Shown piece after piece: positions 1 through 6,346 of a DNA stretch of 9,260 nt. Position numbers and translations under genes: made by a program. How positions within the stretch are numbered: position 1 is the first letter of the stretch; each line of letters opens with the position of its first letter. Source of the stretch: Deltaproteobacteria bacterium (lineage in GTDB: Bacteria; Myxococcota; UBA796; SXON01); assembly GCA_947483545.1 (NCBI GenBank), contig CANKNP010000206.1:1-9260 (forward strand), written 5' to 3'. Under the pieces are notes generated by a model that saw only the letters and a program-made list of their open reading frames with translations, did no database searches and had not been told where the DNA came from.

Positions 1-2
1 AT

Positions 3-1577
3 CGGGGTTGGGCGCCCCCGGACTGGTTGACGGTCAACTTGACCCTGCGATGCAACCTCGCGTGTGTCATGTGCACCACCTGTTACGACGCGCCGGAGCT
101 CACCAAAGAGGAGGTGTTCGGCGTCATCGACCAGGCGAGCGCCTGGGGGGTGCGTGTGTTCAATCCCCTGGGCGGGGAGGCGTTCATTCGCAAGGATCTC
201 GAAGACATCCTCGCGCATGCCGTCGCCCGCCGGATGTTTGTGACGTTGACCACGAACGGCACGCTGATCACCGAAGCCCGCGCCGCTCGGGTGGCTGCGC
301 TCCCGCCGGAGCAATTGCACATCAATGTGAGCATCGACGGGCTCGAATCCACCCACGACAGTATCCGCGGCCCGGGCAATTTCAAACGTGCGATCCAGGG
401 CTATCGCCTCCTCCGTTCCGCAGACCAGCAGCACGGTCAGCCCCGCCGCTCGATTGTGGCGAACGTGATCTTGCACCGCAAGAATCTCCACGAATTTCCG
501 GCGCTGCTTGAGATGTTGGCCGACGAGGGTTTCAGTGGCGTCCAGATCTTGAACCTGTTCCGAAACCCCAAGGATCCCGCCGTCGGTGGCATGTGGTTCC
601 AACCCGAGGATCTCCCGCGGTTGAGCGCCCTGGTGAGCGACCTGGCTTTCGCCTCCCCCCTCCCGATGCGGACCGCCAAGGCTGATCTCCTACGCATCCC
701 GCGCTACTACACCGAGGATCTCACCCCCTTGGAGGCGCCTTGTTGGGCCGGCTGGAAGGAGCTGTACATCAACGCGGACGGCGCCGCGATCATGTGTGAC
801 GGCAAGCTGGATTTTCTGGCTGGCGCTTTTGGAAACGTTCGGGAGCACACGCTCAAGGAGCTCTGGACCTCTCCCGCGATCGCCCAACGGCGCGCGGTGG
901 TGAAGGCGTGTTCCACCCCCTGTCTCCAGAATTGTTACCTCCGCCGGGAGGCTGACAGCGCGCCGCAGATCCTGCGCGGGTTTGGGGAGCACGCCCAACG
1001 GTCCTTCCGCCAGCGCGTGCCGCCCTCCCCACAGCCATTCTTGCCTGCCCTGGCCCTGGAGCTCTCTGATGTGCCCCTCGACCCTACCGACGGCAGGTTC
1101 TTGCAGCTCGTGGGGGGCGTCCCCGACGGCCTCTCCGCCGCGGGGGATGCCCAACGTTGGTACGATTTGCGCGACCGCGGACAGCTTTGTTTTGACCGGG
1201 GCTTCATGGGCGCGACGGTGGTCGAGGGGTTTCTCGGTGAGCTGCAGGCGACCGGCAAGCGGGTCGAACATCTCGCGTTGGGCGGCCGGGGCGAGCCGCT
1301 CCTGCACCCTGAGCTGGATCGGGTGTTTGCCGCCACCGCCCGGGCGTTGGCGGACGGCGTTGTTGCGCGGGTGAGCGTGTTCTCCACCCTCCTGCGTCCG
1401 TTGCCAGCCACGCTCGAGCGAGCAACCTCGACGCCGATGCCTTGGATCTCTTGGGACGGTTGGCTCACCACGTCGTCGGATCCCCGCCTTCAAGCACCGT
1501 TGGGGGACGCCCTGAAGGAGGGGATAGGGCTTGTATGGGCGCGCAGGCCCGCGTCGGTGGACGAAGCGACGGAATAA
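3..1577 (+). CDS. Radical SAM/SPASM-like protein with a degenerate second radical SAM-like half (5' partial)
   Basis: This is a radical SAM enzyme that would reductively cleave S-adenosylmethionine at a 4Fe-4S cluster; the substrate is unknown. The frame is open to the left edge, so the true start is probably outside the window, and a TTG at 27 is only the first possible internal start. Counting from 27, the cluster motif CNLACVMC (CX3CX2C) has Cys9, Cys13 and Cys16. It is followed by the GGE motif at residues 49-51 and a TTNGT strand. A SPASM/twitch-like region has Cys239, Cys257, Cys295, Cys299 and Cys303, fewer than a full SPASM domain. Residues about 330-516 look like a second radical SAM half: a GRGEPLLHP motif near residues 420-428 follows a helical stretch, but there is no CX3CX2C. 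The stop lies 9 bp before an ABC exporter, which suggests peptide maturation and export. The radical SAM assignment is firm; the role is inferred. Confidence 0.9.
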   Translation, partial: RGWAPPDWLTVNLTLRCNLACVMCTTCYDAPELTKEEVFGVIDQASAWGVRVFNPLGGEAFIRKDLEDILAHAVARRMFVTLTTNGTLITEARAARVAALPPEQLHINVSIDGLESTHDSIRGPGNFKRAIQGYRLLRSADQQHGQPRRSIVANVILHRKNLHEFPALLEMLADEGFSGVQILNLFRNPKDPAVGGMWFQPEDLPRLSALVSDLAFASPLPMRTAKADLLRIPRYYTEDLTPLEAPCWAGWKELYINADGAAIMCDGKLDFLAGAFGNVREHTLKELWTSPAIAQRRAVVKACSTPCLQNCYLRREADSAPQILRGFGEHAQRSFRQRVPPSPQPFLPALALELSDVPLDPTDGRFLQLVGGVPDGLSAAGDAQRWYDLRDRGQLCFDRGFMGATVVEGFLGELQATGKRVEHLALGGRGEPLLHPELDRVFAATARALADGVVARVSVFSTLLRPLPATLERATSTPMPWISWDGWLTTSSDPRLQAPLGDALKEGIGLVWARRPASVDEATE

Positions 1578-1586
1578 GCCGCGGGG

Positions 1587-3272
1587 GTGTCCTGGCTGCT
1601 CGCGTATTTCCGACCCTCCCGCCGGGAGCTCGTCCTCGTCGAGGGGTTGATGCTCCTGTGCGCGGCGTCGTCCCTGGCCGGCTCATGGGTCATGGGCATG
1701 TCGATCGACCAGGCGGCCAAGGCGGCGCCGCTCGCTTGGATCGTCGCGGGCGCGCTCGGATATTGTGCCGCGGTTTTCTTCGCGGCCTGGCTCTCCTGGA
1801 TCACGCGCGTTCGCATCGAGCGGATCGCCCAAGCCGCGATGATGGGCGTCAAGTCGCGGCTGTTCTCGCACCTGCTCCGGCACGACGTTGCGCTGCATGA
1901 CAAGCATGGCAGCGGCGCCCTCCTCGCCAGGGTCACCGGCGACATCGAGGCGATGCGGCTCCTGTTCAGCGAGGTGATCTTGCAGATCCCCGGGGACGTC
2001 GCGCTGGTGCTCGGCATGTTCGTGATCCTTGGGTTCACGGCCCCTGGGCTCCTCGGCATCGTCGCCATCTCGCTCCCTTTTTGGGTGGGCTTGATCGTCT
2101 GGTATCGGCGGGTCTCCCCCGCGACGTTCTCCGCGGTTCGAAAGGAATCGACCGCGCTCACAGGGTGGATGACCGAGACGGTCGCGGCGATCCCGCTGTT
2201 GCGATCGATGGATCGCCTGGATTTTGTGCGTCGTCGCACCGCCGCGTTGGGACAAGCCCGGTTCGACGCCGAGCTCCAGCACTTCATGCAGAACGTGTGG
2301 TTCTTCAACGGGCTGTTCGGCGTGCGCTCGGCGGTGCTGGGGGCGGTGGTCTGGATTGGGGCTGAGCAGGTCGCACGCGGGGAGTTGACCGCGGGTGTTC
2401 TGCTGGTCGCCGTGGACTACACCCGCAAGATGGTGGAGCCGTTCATGCGCCTGCAGTTCCACATCACCACCTTGGAGCGCGCGCGGGTCGGCGCCGGGAG
2501 GGTGAAGGAGCTGCTGGATGTGCAGCCGGTAGTCGTCGATCCCAAGGTGGCCCAACCTTGGCCCGGGATCGGGGTGGGGATTCAGTTGCACGCGGTTGAT
2601 TTTGCGTATCAGCCGGACGTCCCGATTCTGTCGGGGGTGAACCTACACATCCCAGCGGGCTTGCGGGTCGGGATCGTCGGACCGACCGGGGGTGGCAAAT
2701 CGTCGCTGGTGCAGCTCCTGGCGCGCTTTCGAGATCCGAGCGCGGGATCTGTGACGGTCGGAGGTGAAGACCTCCGCATGCTGTCTCTCGCCGCGCTTCG
2801 ACATCACGTCGGGCTCGTGACCCAATCCGTCCAACTGTTGCCGGGGACGGTCGCTGAAAATCTGGGCGCGGATGTGGCACGCGCGGGGGTGTTGCTCGAC
2901 GAGATCGGTCTCGCGGCTCGGTTGGGTCCGGGCACGTTGGTGGGGGCGGGGGGCGAGACGCTCTCCCGCGGGGAAGCTCAGCTCCTGTGTGTCGCCCGCG
3001 CGCTGGTGTCGGAGCCGGAGATTCTCTTGCTCGACGAAGCGACCAGCGCGATGGATCCGGACACAGAGGCCGGGGTGATGCGGCTGTTGAGGGCCCGGCC
3101 GGGGCGGACCGTCGTGACCGTGGCGCATCGGCTGCGGACCATCGTGGATCACGACGTCATCGTGGTTTTCGACCATGGGATCGTCGAGATGGGCGCCCAC
3201 GCGGAGCTGTTGGGTCGAGGGGGCGTCTACGCCGCGCTGTGGCGCGCGCAGCTGGCCAAGGAGGGCGCGTGA
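1587..3272 (+). CDS. ABC exporter half-transporter (fused permease and ATPase)
   Basis: This 561-residue protein has the layout of a type IV ABC exporter and would act as a homodimer or heterodimer in the inner membrane, pumping a substrate out of the cytoplasm. Six hydrophobic segments lie near residues 16-38, 48-71, 131-150, 153-173, 241-262 and 266-286. The ATPase domain follows: Walker A GPTGGGKS at 365-372, Q-loop Gln413, signature LSRGE at 459-463 (canonical LSGGQ), Walker B EILLLDEATS at 478-487 with Glu484 as the expected catalytic base, and the switch His514 in VAHRL. No peptidase C39 domain is present, so it would not itself trim a leader peptide. The GTG start at 1587 comes 9 bp after the radical SAM stop and has only a G-rich stretch as a ribosome site. 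The stop overlaps the next start. The substrate is unknown; a modified peptide, a lipid or a drug are all possible. Confidence 0.93.
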   Translation: MSWLLAYFRPSRRELVLVEGLMLLCAASSLAGSWVMGMSIDQAAKAAPLAWIVAGALGYCAAVFFAAWLSWITRVRIERIAQAAMMGVKSRLFSHLLRHDVALHDKHGSGALLARVTGDIEAMRLLFSEVILQIPGDVALVLGMFVILGFTAPGLLGIVAISLPFWVGLIVWYRRVSPATFSAVRKESTALTGWMTETVAAIPLLRSMDRLDFVRRRTAALGQARFDAELQHFMQNVWFFNGLFGVRSAVLGAVVWIGAEQVARGELTAGVLLVAVDYTRKMVEPFMRLQFHITTLERARVGAGRVKELLDVQPVVVDPKVAQPWPGIGVGIQLHAVDFAYQPDVPILSGVNLHIPAGLRVGIVGPTGGGKSSLVQLLARFRDPSAGSVTVGGEDLRMLSLAALRHHVGLVTQSVQLLPGTVAENLGADVARAGVLLDEIGLAARLGPGTLVGAGGETLSRGEAQLLCVARALVSEPEILLLDEATSAMDPDTEAGVMRLLRARPGRTVVTVAHRLRTIVDHDVIVVFDHGIVEMGAHAELLGRGGVYAALWRAQLAKEGA

Positions 3273-3712
3273 GCTTCGTATTGGCGTGGTTCATGGGGTG
3301 CGCCGCGCCGCCGGAGAGCGTTCCGGGGCACTTCCTCCCGTGCCCGGAGCGCGACCCGTGCGTGAGCAGCGAGGCCGATATCAACGACGGCGTGCATTTT
3401 TTGGAGCCCATCCGCGCCCCGGCCGGGCACACCCTCCCGAACGATACCCTCGCCCGGCTCCGGTCCATCATCCTCTCGCTGCCGGGCGGGGCTATCGCTG
3501 GCGGTAGCGCGACCACCCTTCGGGCGACGTTCACATCGTCCTTCCTTGGCTTTGTAGACGACCTGGAGCTGCGCATGGACCCAAAGCTCAGGGCCGTCCA
3601 GGTGCGCTCCGCCTCGCGCTGGCCGCTGCGGTCCGGCCAAGGGGTCCGGGACCGGGTGGAGGCCGTTCGCACCGCTTGGAACGCCAGGTTTGGACCCGCG
3701 CCTGAACCCTGA
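3269..3712 (+). CDS. DUF1499 family lipoprotein
   Basis: This 147-residue protein belongs to the DUF1499 family, whose biochemical role is not established. Family-like features include the segment around CPERDPCVSS (residues 25-34), GFVDDLE at 94-100 and QVRSASR at 111-117, followed by a C-terminal helix ending in a family-like Arg/Val/Arg pattern. The start is the GTG at 3269, which overlaps the exporter stop as GTGA. This start places a short hydrophobic leader directly before Cys11 (FMGC), a plausible though non-canonical lipobox, so I predict a lipid-anchored envelope protein. The leader is only ten residues and has no Lys or Arg. The overlap implies translational coupling to the exporter, so the protein may assist export or handle the exported product at the envelope; that is inference. 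Longer in-frame starts lie inside the exporter gene and would bury the leader. Confidence 0.82.
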   Translation: MSFVLAWFMGCAAPPESVPGHFLPCPERDPCVSSEADINDGVHFLEPIRAPAGHTLPNDTLARLRSIILSLPGGAIAGGSATTLRATFTSSFLGFVDDLELRMDPKLRAVQVRSASRWPLRSGQGVRDRVEAVRTAWNARFGPAPEP

Positions 3713-3837
3713 GCACCCTTGGGGCGGCTTGGAGCCATCCTCCGCGCCGTTGCTGCGGCCGCCGTACGCCGCTGCACATCCGGGCGGCCGATCCGCGGGG
3801 ATAGGGCCGCGCGTACCGGGGTAGGATTCTCCCGCTC
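3713..3837. other. Short non-coding spacer between the exporter operon and the SGNH gene
   Basis: This 125-base GC-rich gap holds no gene I can support. It must contain the translation start region of the next gene: a GGGGTAGGA stretch ends about 10 bases before the ATG at 3838 and is a plausible ribosome site. A promoter is likely here because the gap is much longer than the spacings upstream, but I see no convincing -35/-10 pair and no hairpin followed by a T run. Confidence 0.4.
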
Positions 3838-4968
3838 ATGCCGATCGTCGCCCCCAACCGTTCCCCCGCGCGCATCGGCGGTCGGTTCGCGCTGGTTGTG
3901 GTCTCCGCATCGCTGCCGCTCCTGGCGCTGGAGTTGTTCCTGCGCCTCGCCTATCCGGGGAGCGTGGACACGATGAACAACGCGGCGTTCACTCGCGTGT
4001 CGGTGCAGCCTGGACAGATGACCGAGCTCATTCCTGGGGCTACCAACGCGCATTTCATGGGCGGTGCGGTGCGGGTGAACGCGCACGGGTTTCGAGGTGC
4101 GGAATTCGCGATCCCGAAGCCCGCCGGGACATTTCGCATCCTCGCCGTCGGTGATTCCGTGACGTTCGGGTTCGGCGTGGCTGAAGAGGCCGCGTTCCCC
4201 TCGCTGCTGGCTTCCAGCCTTCAGGCCCCCGGACAGACCGTCGAGGTGATCAACGCAGGGCTCCCCGGGGCGGGGCTGCCGTACTACTTCCAGACCGTGC
4301 GGCGCTGGTGCGATCATGCCGATGCGGACGTTGTGGTTGTGAGTGTCGTGCTCAACGACATCCTGGCCTACCGACCGGAGGAGAGCCTGGATCAGCCGAT
4401 GCCGGCCAAAGGGCAGGCGGACCCGGCCGGCTTTGGGGGGCCCATCCGCCGATCCTACGTGTACACGGCAGGCTTCCGAGCGCTGAAGAGCGTGTTGTAC
4501 GCGGTTCACGTCCTGGATCTGCGGGACAGCCCGGGGTTCCGCTTCGTGCCGCTGGAGGAGGACGAGGCGGAGCGGGTCCGCGCGTGGGAGGCCAGCTTGA
4601 AACTGCTGGACCTGACCGTCGCGGAGGGCGCGAGGTGCGGGGTGCCCCTGGTGGTGGCGGTGTTCCCCTTGGAGCTGCAGCTCAGCCCGGAGGCGCTCAC
4701 CCAGTATCGGGAAGACCTGGGCGTCGCGCTCGCAGCGAACGCGACGGATCTCGCGCCTCAGGCCACGCTTGCAACCTGGGCCGCAGACCGTGGTGTGCCC
4801 TTCGTGGACCTCACACCGGCATTTCAGAGGGATGAGCCCAGGGCGCTGTTCCTTCGGGGTGCGTACGTGACGTTTGACCCGGTGCATCCCTCGCCGCTCG
4901 GGCACGAGCGCGCTGCGGCGGAATTGGCGGAGGCGCTGCGCGAGGGGGGGTTTTTGCCGACGCGGTGA
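3838..4968 (+). CDS. Membrane-anchored SGNH/GDSL family hydrolase
   Basis: This 376-residue protein has a basic N-terminus, one hydrophobic segment at about residues 17-40 and then a periplasmic SGNH domain, so it is probably anchored in the inner membrane or exported. All four SGNH blocks can be seen. Block I is GDSVTFGFG with the nucleophile Ser107. Block II is NAGLPGAG near 139-146. Block III is VLNDI with Asn173. Block V is FDPVHPS with Asp347 and His350. The preamble NAHGFRG followed by a Lys-Pro-rich turn and a RILAVGDS strand is typical of bacterial SGNH proteins found with envelope polysaccharide or lipid modification genes. An esterase or O-acyl transfer activity is expected; the substrate cannot be read from sequence. 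The ATG at 3838 is preferred because it gives a complete signal-anchor and has a GGGGTAGGA upstream. It appears monocistronic. Confidence 0.88.
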   Translation: MPIVAPNRSPARIGGRFALVVVSASLPLLALELFLRLAYPGSVDTMNNAAFTRVSVQPGQMTELIPGATNAHFMGGAVRVNAHGFRGAEFAIPKPAGTFRILAVGDSVTFGFGVAEEAAFPSLLASSLQAPGQTVEVINAGLPGAGLPYYFQTVRRWCDHADADVVVVSVVLNDILAYRPEESLDQPMPAKGQADPAGFGGPIRRSYVYTAGFRALKSVLYAVHVLDLRDSPGFRFVPLEEDEAERVRAWEASLKLLDLTVAEGARCGVPLVVAVFPLELQLSPEALTQYREDLGVALAANATDLAPQATLATWAADRGVPFVDLTPAFQRDEPRALFLRGAYVTFDPVHPSPLGHERAAAELAEALREGGFLPTR

Positions 4969-4998
4969 GGGGACATCCGAGGAGGGCCGTCGGGGGAC

Positions 4999-5192
4999 CA
5001 CCGGACGGTGGAACTACCCTTCTCCCGCCCCGCGGGAGAAGGTGGTCGCGTCTTCGTGGCCGGATGAGGGCTGTTCAACATCCGCGGGGAGCCCTCATCC
5101 GCCGCCGATTACGGCGGCACCTTCTCCCGGAGGGAGAAGGGTCGGACCGGATCAGAGAAACCCGGGGTTCGCAGGCAGTACACCGGACGGTG
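4999..5192. repeat. Pair of 12-bp direct repeats flanking the palindrome cluster
   Basis: CACCGGACGGTG occurs at 4999-5010 and again, identical, at 5181-5192. Each copy is itself a small palindrome (CACCG, GA, CGGTG). The copies bracket the 125-bp palindromic element asymmetrically: 6 bp from its left end and 39 bp from its right. They could be target-site duplications of a longer insertion, outer parts of the element, or binding sites. Confidence 0.6.
5017..5141. repeat. REP/MITE-like compound palindromic element
   Basis: Four perfect inverted repeats nest in about 125 bases. CCTTCTCCCG (5018-5027) pairs with 5033-5042 across a 5-base loop. CGGATGAGGGCT (5061-5072) pairs with 5090-5101 across 17 bases. 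GCCGCCG (5101-5107) pairs with 5112-5118 across four bases. CCTTCTCCC (5120-5128) pairs with 5132-5140 across three bases. The outermost CCCTTCTCCC (5017-5026) is also complementary to GGGAGAAGGG (5132-5141), so the block has 10-bp terminal inverted repeats. The CCCTCATCCG and CCTTCTCCC words resemble dispersed intergenic palindromes seen in many proteobacteria. There is no T run, so a simple terminator is not the best explanation. Confidence 0.75.
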
Positions 5193-5306
5193 CCCGCCCC
5201 GCCCGCCCGGTGCTCCGCGGCGTCCTGCGGCCCGGGTGAACGGCGAGGCGGTGGGCGTGAGCCGCCCAACACGCCCCAGGATCCCGCCCGTCATACACCC
5301 ACCCAG

Positions 5307-5564
5307 ATGCTCGCCCTCCTCCTGCTCGCGTGTGTGTGTCCCTCGCCGCCCGACACGGGCTCGGGCGTTGGGATCGACACCGACAAGGGAGCCCCGGCCG
5401 ACAGCGGCCAGGACAGTGGCCAGGACACCGCTCCTGACACCTCCGAGCGCCCGTTCGCCTGCCCCGTAGGCATGTCCCCCGTCCCCGCCGATGCCCCGAC
5501 ATACTGCATCAGCACCTACGAGGTGAGCGTCGTGGACGGGTCGCCACCTCTGCACCCGGGTTGA
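5307..5564 (+). CDS. SUMF1/FGE-fold lipoprotein, N-terminal part (frameshifted gene)
   Basis: This 85-codon frame encodes the start of a lipoprotein. The leader MLALLLLAC places Cys9 after an LLA lipobox and contains no basic residue. A Gly/Asp/Ser/Thr-rich linker follows, including DSGQDSGQD. The segment with CPVGMSPV and YCISTYEVSVVDG resembles the opening strand of SUMF1-fold domains (usually a Cys-Pro-x-Gly-Met start and a YEV strand). The frame then stops at 5562-5564, far too early for the domain, and the matching remainder lies in another frame downstream. I read the two as one gene broken by a one-base deletion near the GGG at 5538-5540. The ATG at 5307 is chosen because it starts the leader directly; no clear ribosome site precedes it. 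The stop-start overlap TGATG at 5562-5566 could allow re-initiation, but the break falls inside a fold. Confidence 0.65.
   Translation: MLALLLLACVCPSPPDTGSGVGIDTDKGAPADSGQDSGQDTAPDTSERPFACPVGMSPVPADAPTYCISTYEVSVVDGSPPLHPG
5538..5540 (+). other. Probable frameshift point (one G lost)
   Basis: Adding one G to the GGG run here joins the upstream frame (YEVSVVDG) to the downstream frame (VATSAPGLMSTVGLTF) without gap or stop. The joined product would be about 346 residues with a complete SUMF1-type domain. It may be a true mutation or a homopolymer sequencing or assembly error; the window alone cannot decide. Confidence 0.6.
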
Positions 5565-6346
5565 TGTCCACCGTGGGCCTGACCTTCTTCGAGGCGATGG
5601 CGGTCTGCGCGGCCACCCCCGCCGTGGGCGTGAACGGCGAGGATCTCGGCACCCTGCGCATCGCCACCTTGCAGGAGTGGGAAGACGCCGGCGATGGCAC
5701 CCTCGGCGAGGGTGGCACCGCCTACCCGTGGGGCGAGGAGTTCGACGCCACGCGCTGTGCCACCCAGGACGAAGACGGTGACCAGGTCCTGTCAGAGCCG
5801 GCTCCGGGGGGCAGCTACCCGGATTGTGTCAGCGTTTTCGGGGTGTACGACCAGATCGGCAACGAGTGGGAGTGGACCGATCCAGGGGTCGCCATCGACA
5901 TGGAGGGGTTCGTAGAGGCGCGGTCGAAGCAGGGGGCCGATCTGCGTGTCGAGGACGATGGCATCTACCTGGATCGCGGGGAGCCCAACCTTTTTCGGGT
6001 GAGCGCGGTCGCGACCGGGACGGAGGTCGCAACCGATGGCGAGGGTCGGCTCTGCGCGCCCTCGGACGGGATTCAAGAATCGGTCGCTGAGCGGTACGGA
6101 TACCTGGAGCCGTCCTGGCTTCAGTTCGACGTGAGCGGGGTGGATTTCTTGCCGATCTACGTGGATATCTCCGAACCGTCCGATTGTTACGCGCTCCTCC
6201 CGCAATTCGACCGCGATGGGTGGCCGGTGCCTGCGAAGGGGGGCGGCGCCTATTATTCCGGTTGGGGGACGGACCTACATTCGTCCACCTACGCACACAC
6301 GGCGGATTTTGATGGGTCGATCACGTTCCGGTGTGCGTTTGGGTAG
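5564..6346 (+). CDS. SUMF1/formylglycine-generating-enzyme-fold domain, C-terminal part (frameshifted gene)
   Basis: This frame carries most of a SUMF1 (FGE-sulfatase) fold domain. Seen in order are VGLTFFEAMAVCAATP, RIATLQEWEDAGDG (compare RLPTEAEWE), YPWGEEFD, VYDQIGNEWEWTD near 5843-5881 (compare the family's GNVWEWT), and a C-terminal GGGAYYSG with FRCAFG. The cysteines that bind copper and catalyse formylglycine formation in true FGE lie after the RGGS-type motif; here that stretch (from about 6242 to the end) has no Cys except in the closing FRC, so FGE activity is unlikely. The frame is open upstream and already reads VATSAPGLMSTVG before the ATG, so it should join the N-terminal lipoprotein frame. 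The ATG at 5564 (or TTG at 5561) is only the first available start. Its end overlaps the sulfatase-like gene. A structural or binding role at the cell surface is an inference. Confidence 0.75.
   Translation: MSTVGLTFFEAMAVCAATPAVGVNGEDLGTLRIATLQEWEDAGDGTLGEGGTAYPWGEEFDATRCATQDEDGDQVLSEPAPGGSYPDCVSVFGVYDQIGNEWEWTDPGVAIDMEGFVEARSKQGADLRVEDDGIYLDRGEPNLFRVSAVATGTEVATDGEGRLCAPSDGIQESVAERYGYLEPSWLQFDVSGVDFLPIYVDISEPSDCYALLPQFDRDGWPVPAKGGGAYYSGWGTDLHSSTYAHTADFDGSITFRCAFG

Larger units (their letters stand above)
4969..5306. other. Non-coding region carrying a repeat cluster
   Basis: About 340 bases separate the SGNH gene from the SUMF1-fold gene. I found no supported gene here. The dominant content is the palindrome cluster at 5017-5141, described separately, and two copies of CACCGGACGGTG at 4999-5010 and 5181-5192. 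The rest (5193-5306) is Gly/Pro/Arg-type GC-rich sequence without a clear promoter. There is no recognisable ribosome site just before the ATG at 5307. Confidence 0.6.

Noticed and set aside
690..1493. Long minus-strand open frame inside the radical SAM gene.
   Set aside because: Low-complexity basic translation with no motif; a shadow of the + strand gene.
3157..5001. A very long open frame on the minus strand across three + strand genes.
   Set aside because: It has Arg/Pro/His/Gly-rich composition without domains and lies antisense to clearly coding DUF1499 and SGNH genes; long antisense frames are expected at this GC content.
5018..5042. Hairpin as intrinsic terminator of the SGNH gene.
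   Set aside because: There is no T run on either side, and the same arm sequence recurs at 5120-5140, which fits a repeat element better.
4965..5306. Upstream in-frame extension of the SUMF1-fold lipoprotein to about 4965.
   Set aside because: It would run through the palindrome cluster, gives Arg/Pro-rich sequence and would bury the lipoprotein leader that starts exactly at 5307.
5400..5430. Short tandem repeat encoding DSGQ-type units.
   Set aside because: Ordinary low-complexity linker after a lipoprotein cysteine, not an independent repeat element.
5555..5566. CCCGGGT matches the X-XXY-YYZ form of a -1 slippery heptamer directly before the TGA, and TGATG could be a stop-start overlap.
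   Set aside because: The downstream frame already carries family-like residues (VATSAPG) upstream of this site, so the frame change must occur earlier, near 5538-5540. A C/G heptamer is also a poor slippery site. It is kept only as a minor alternative.
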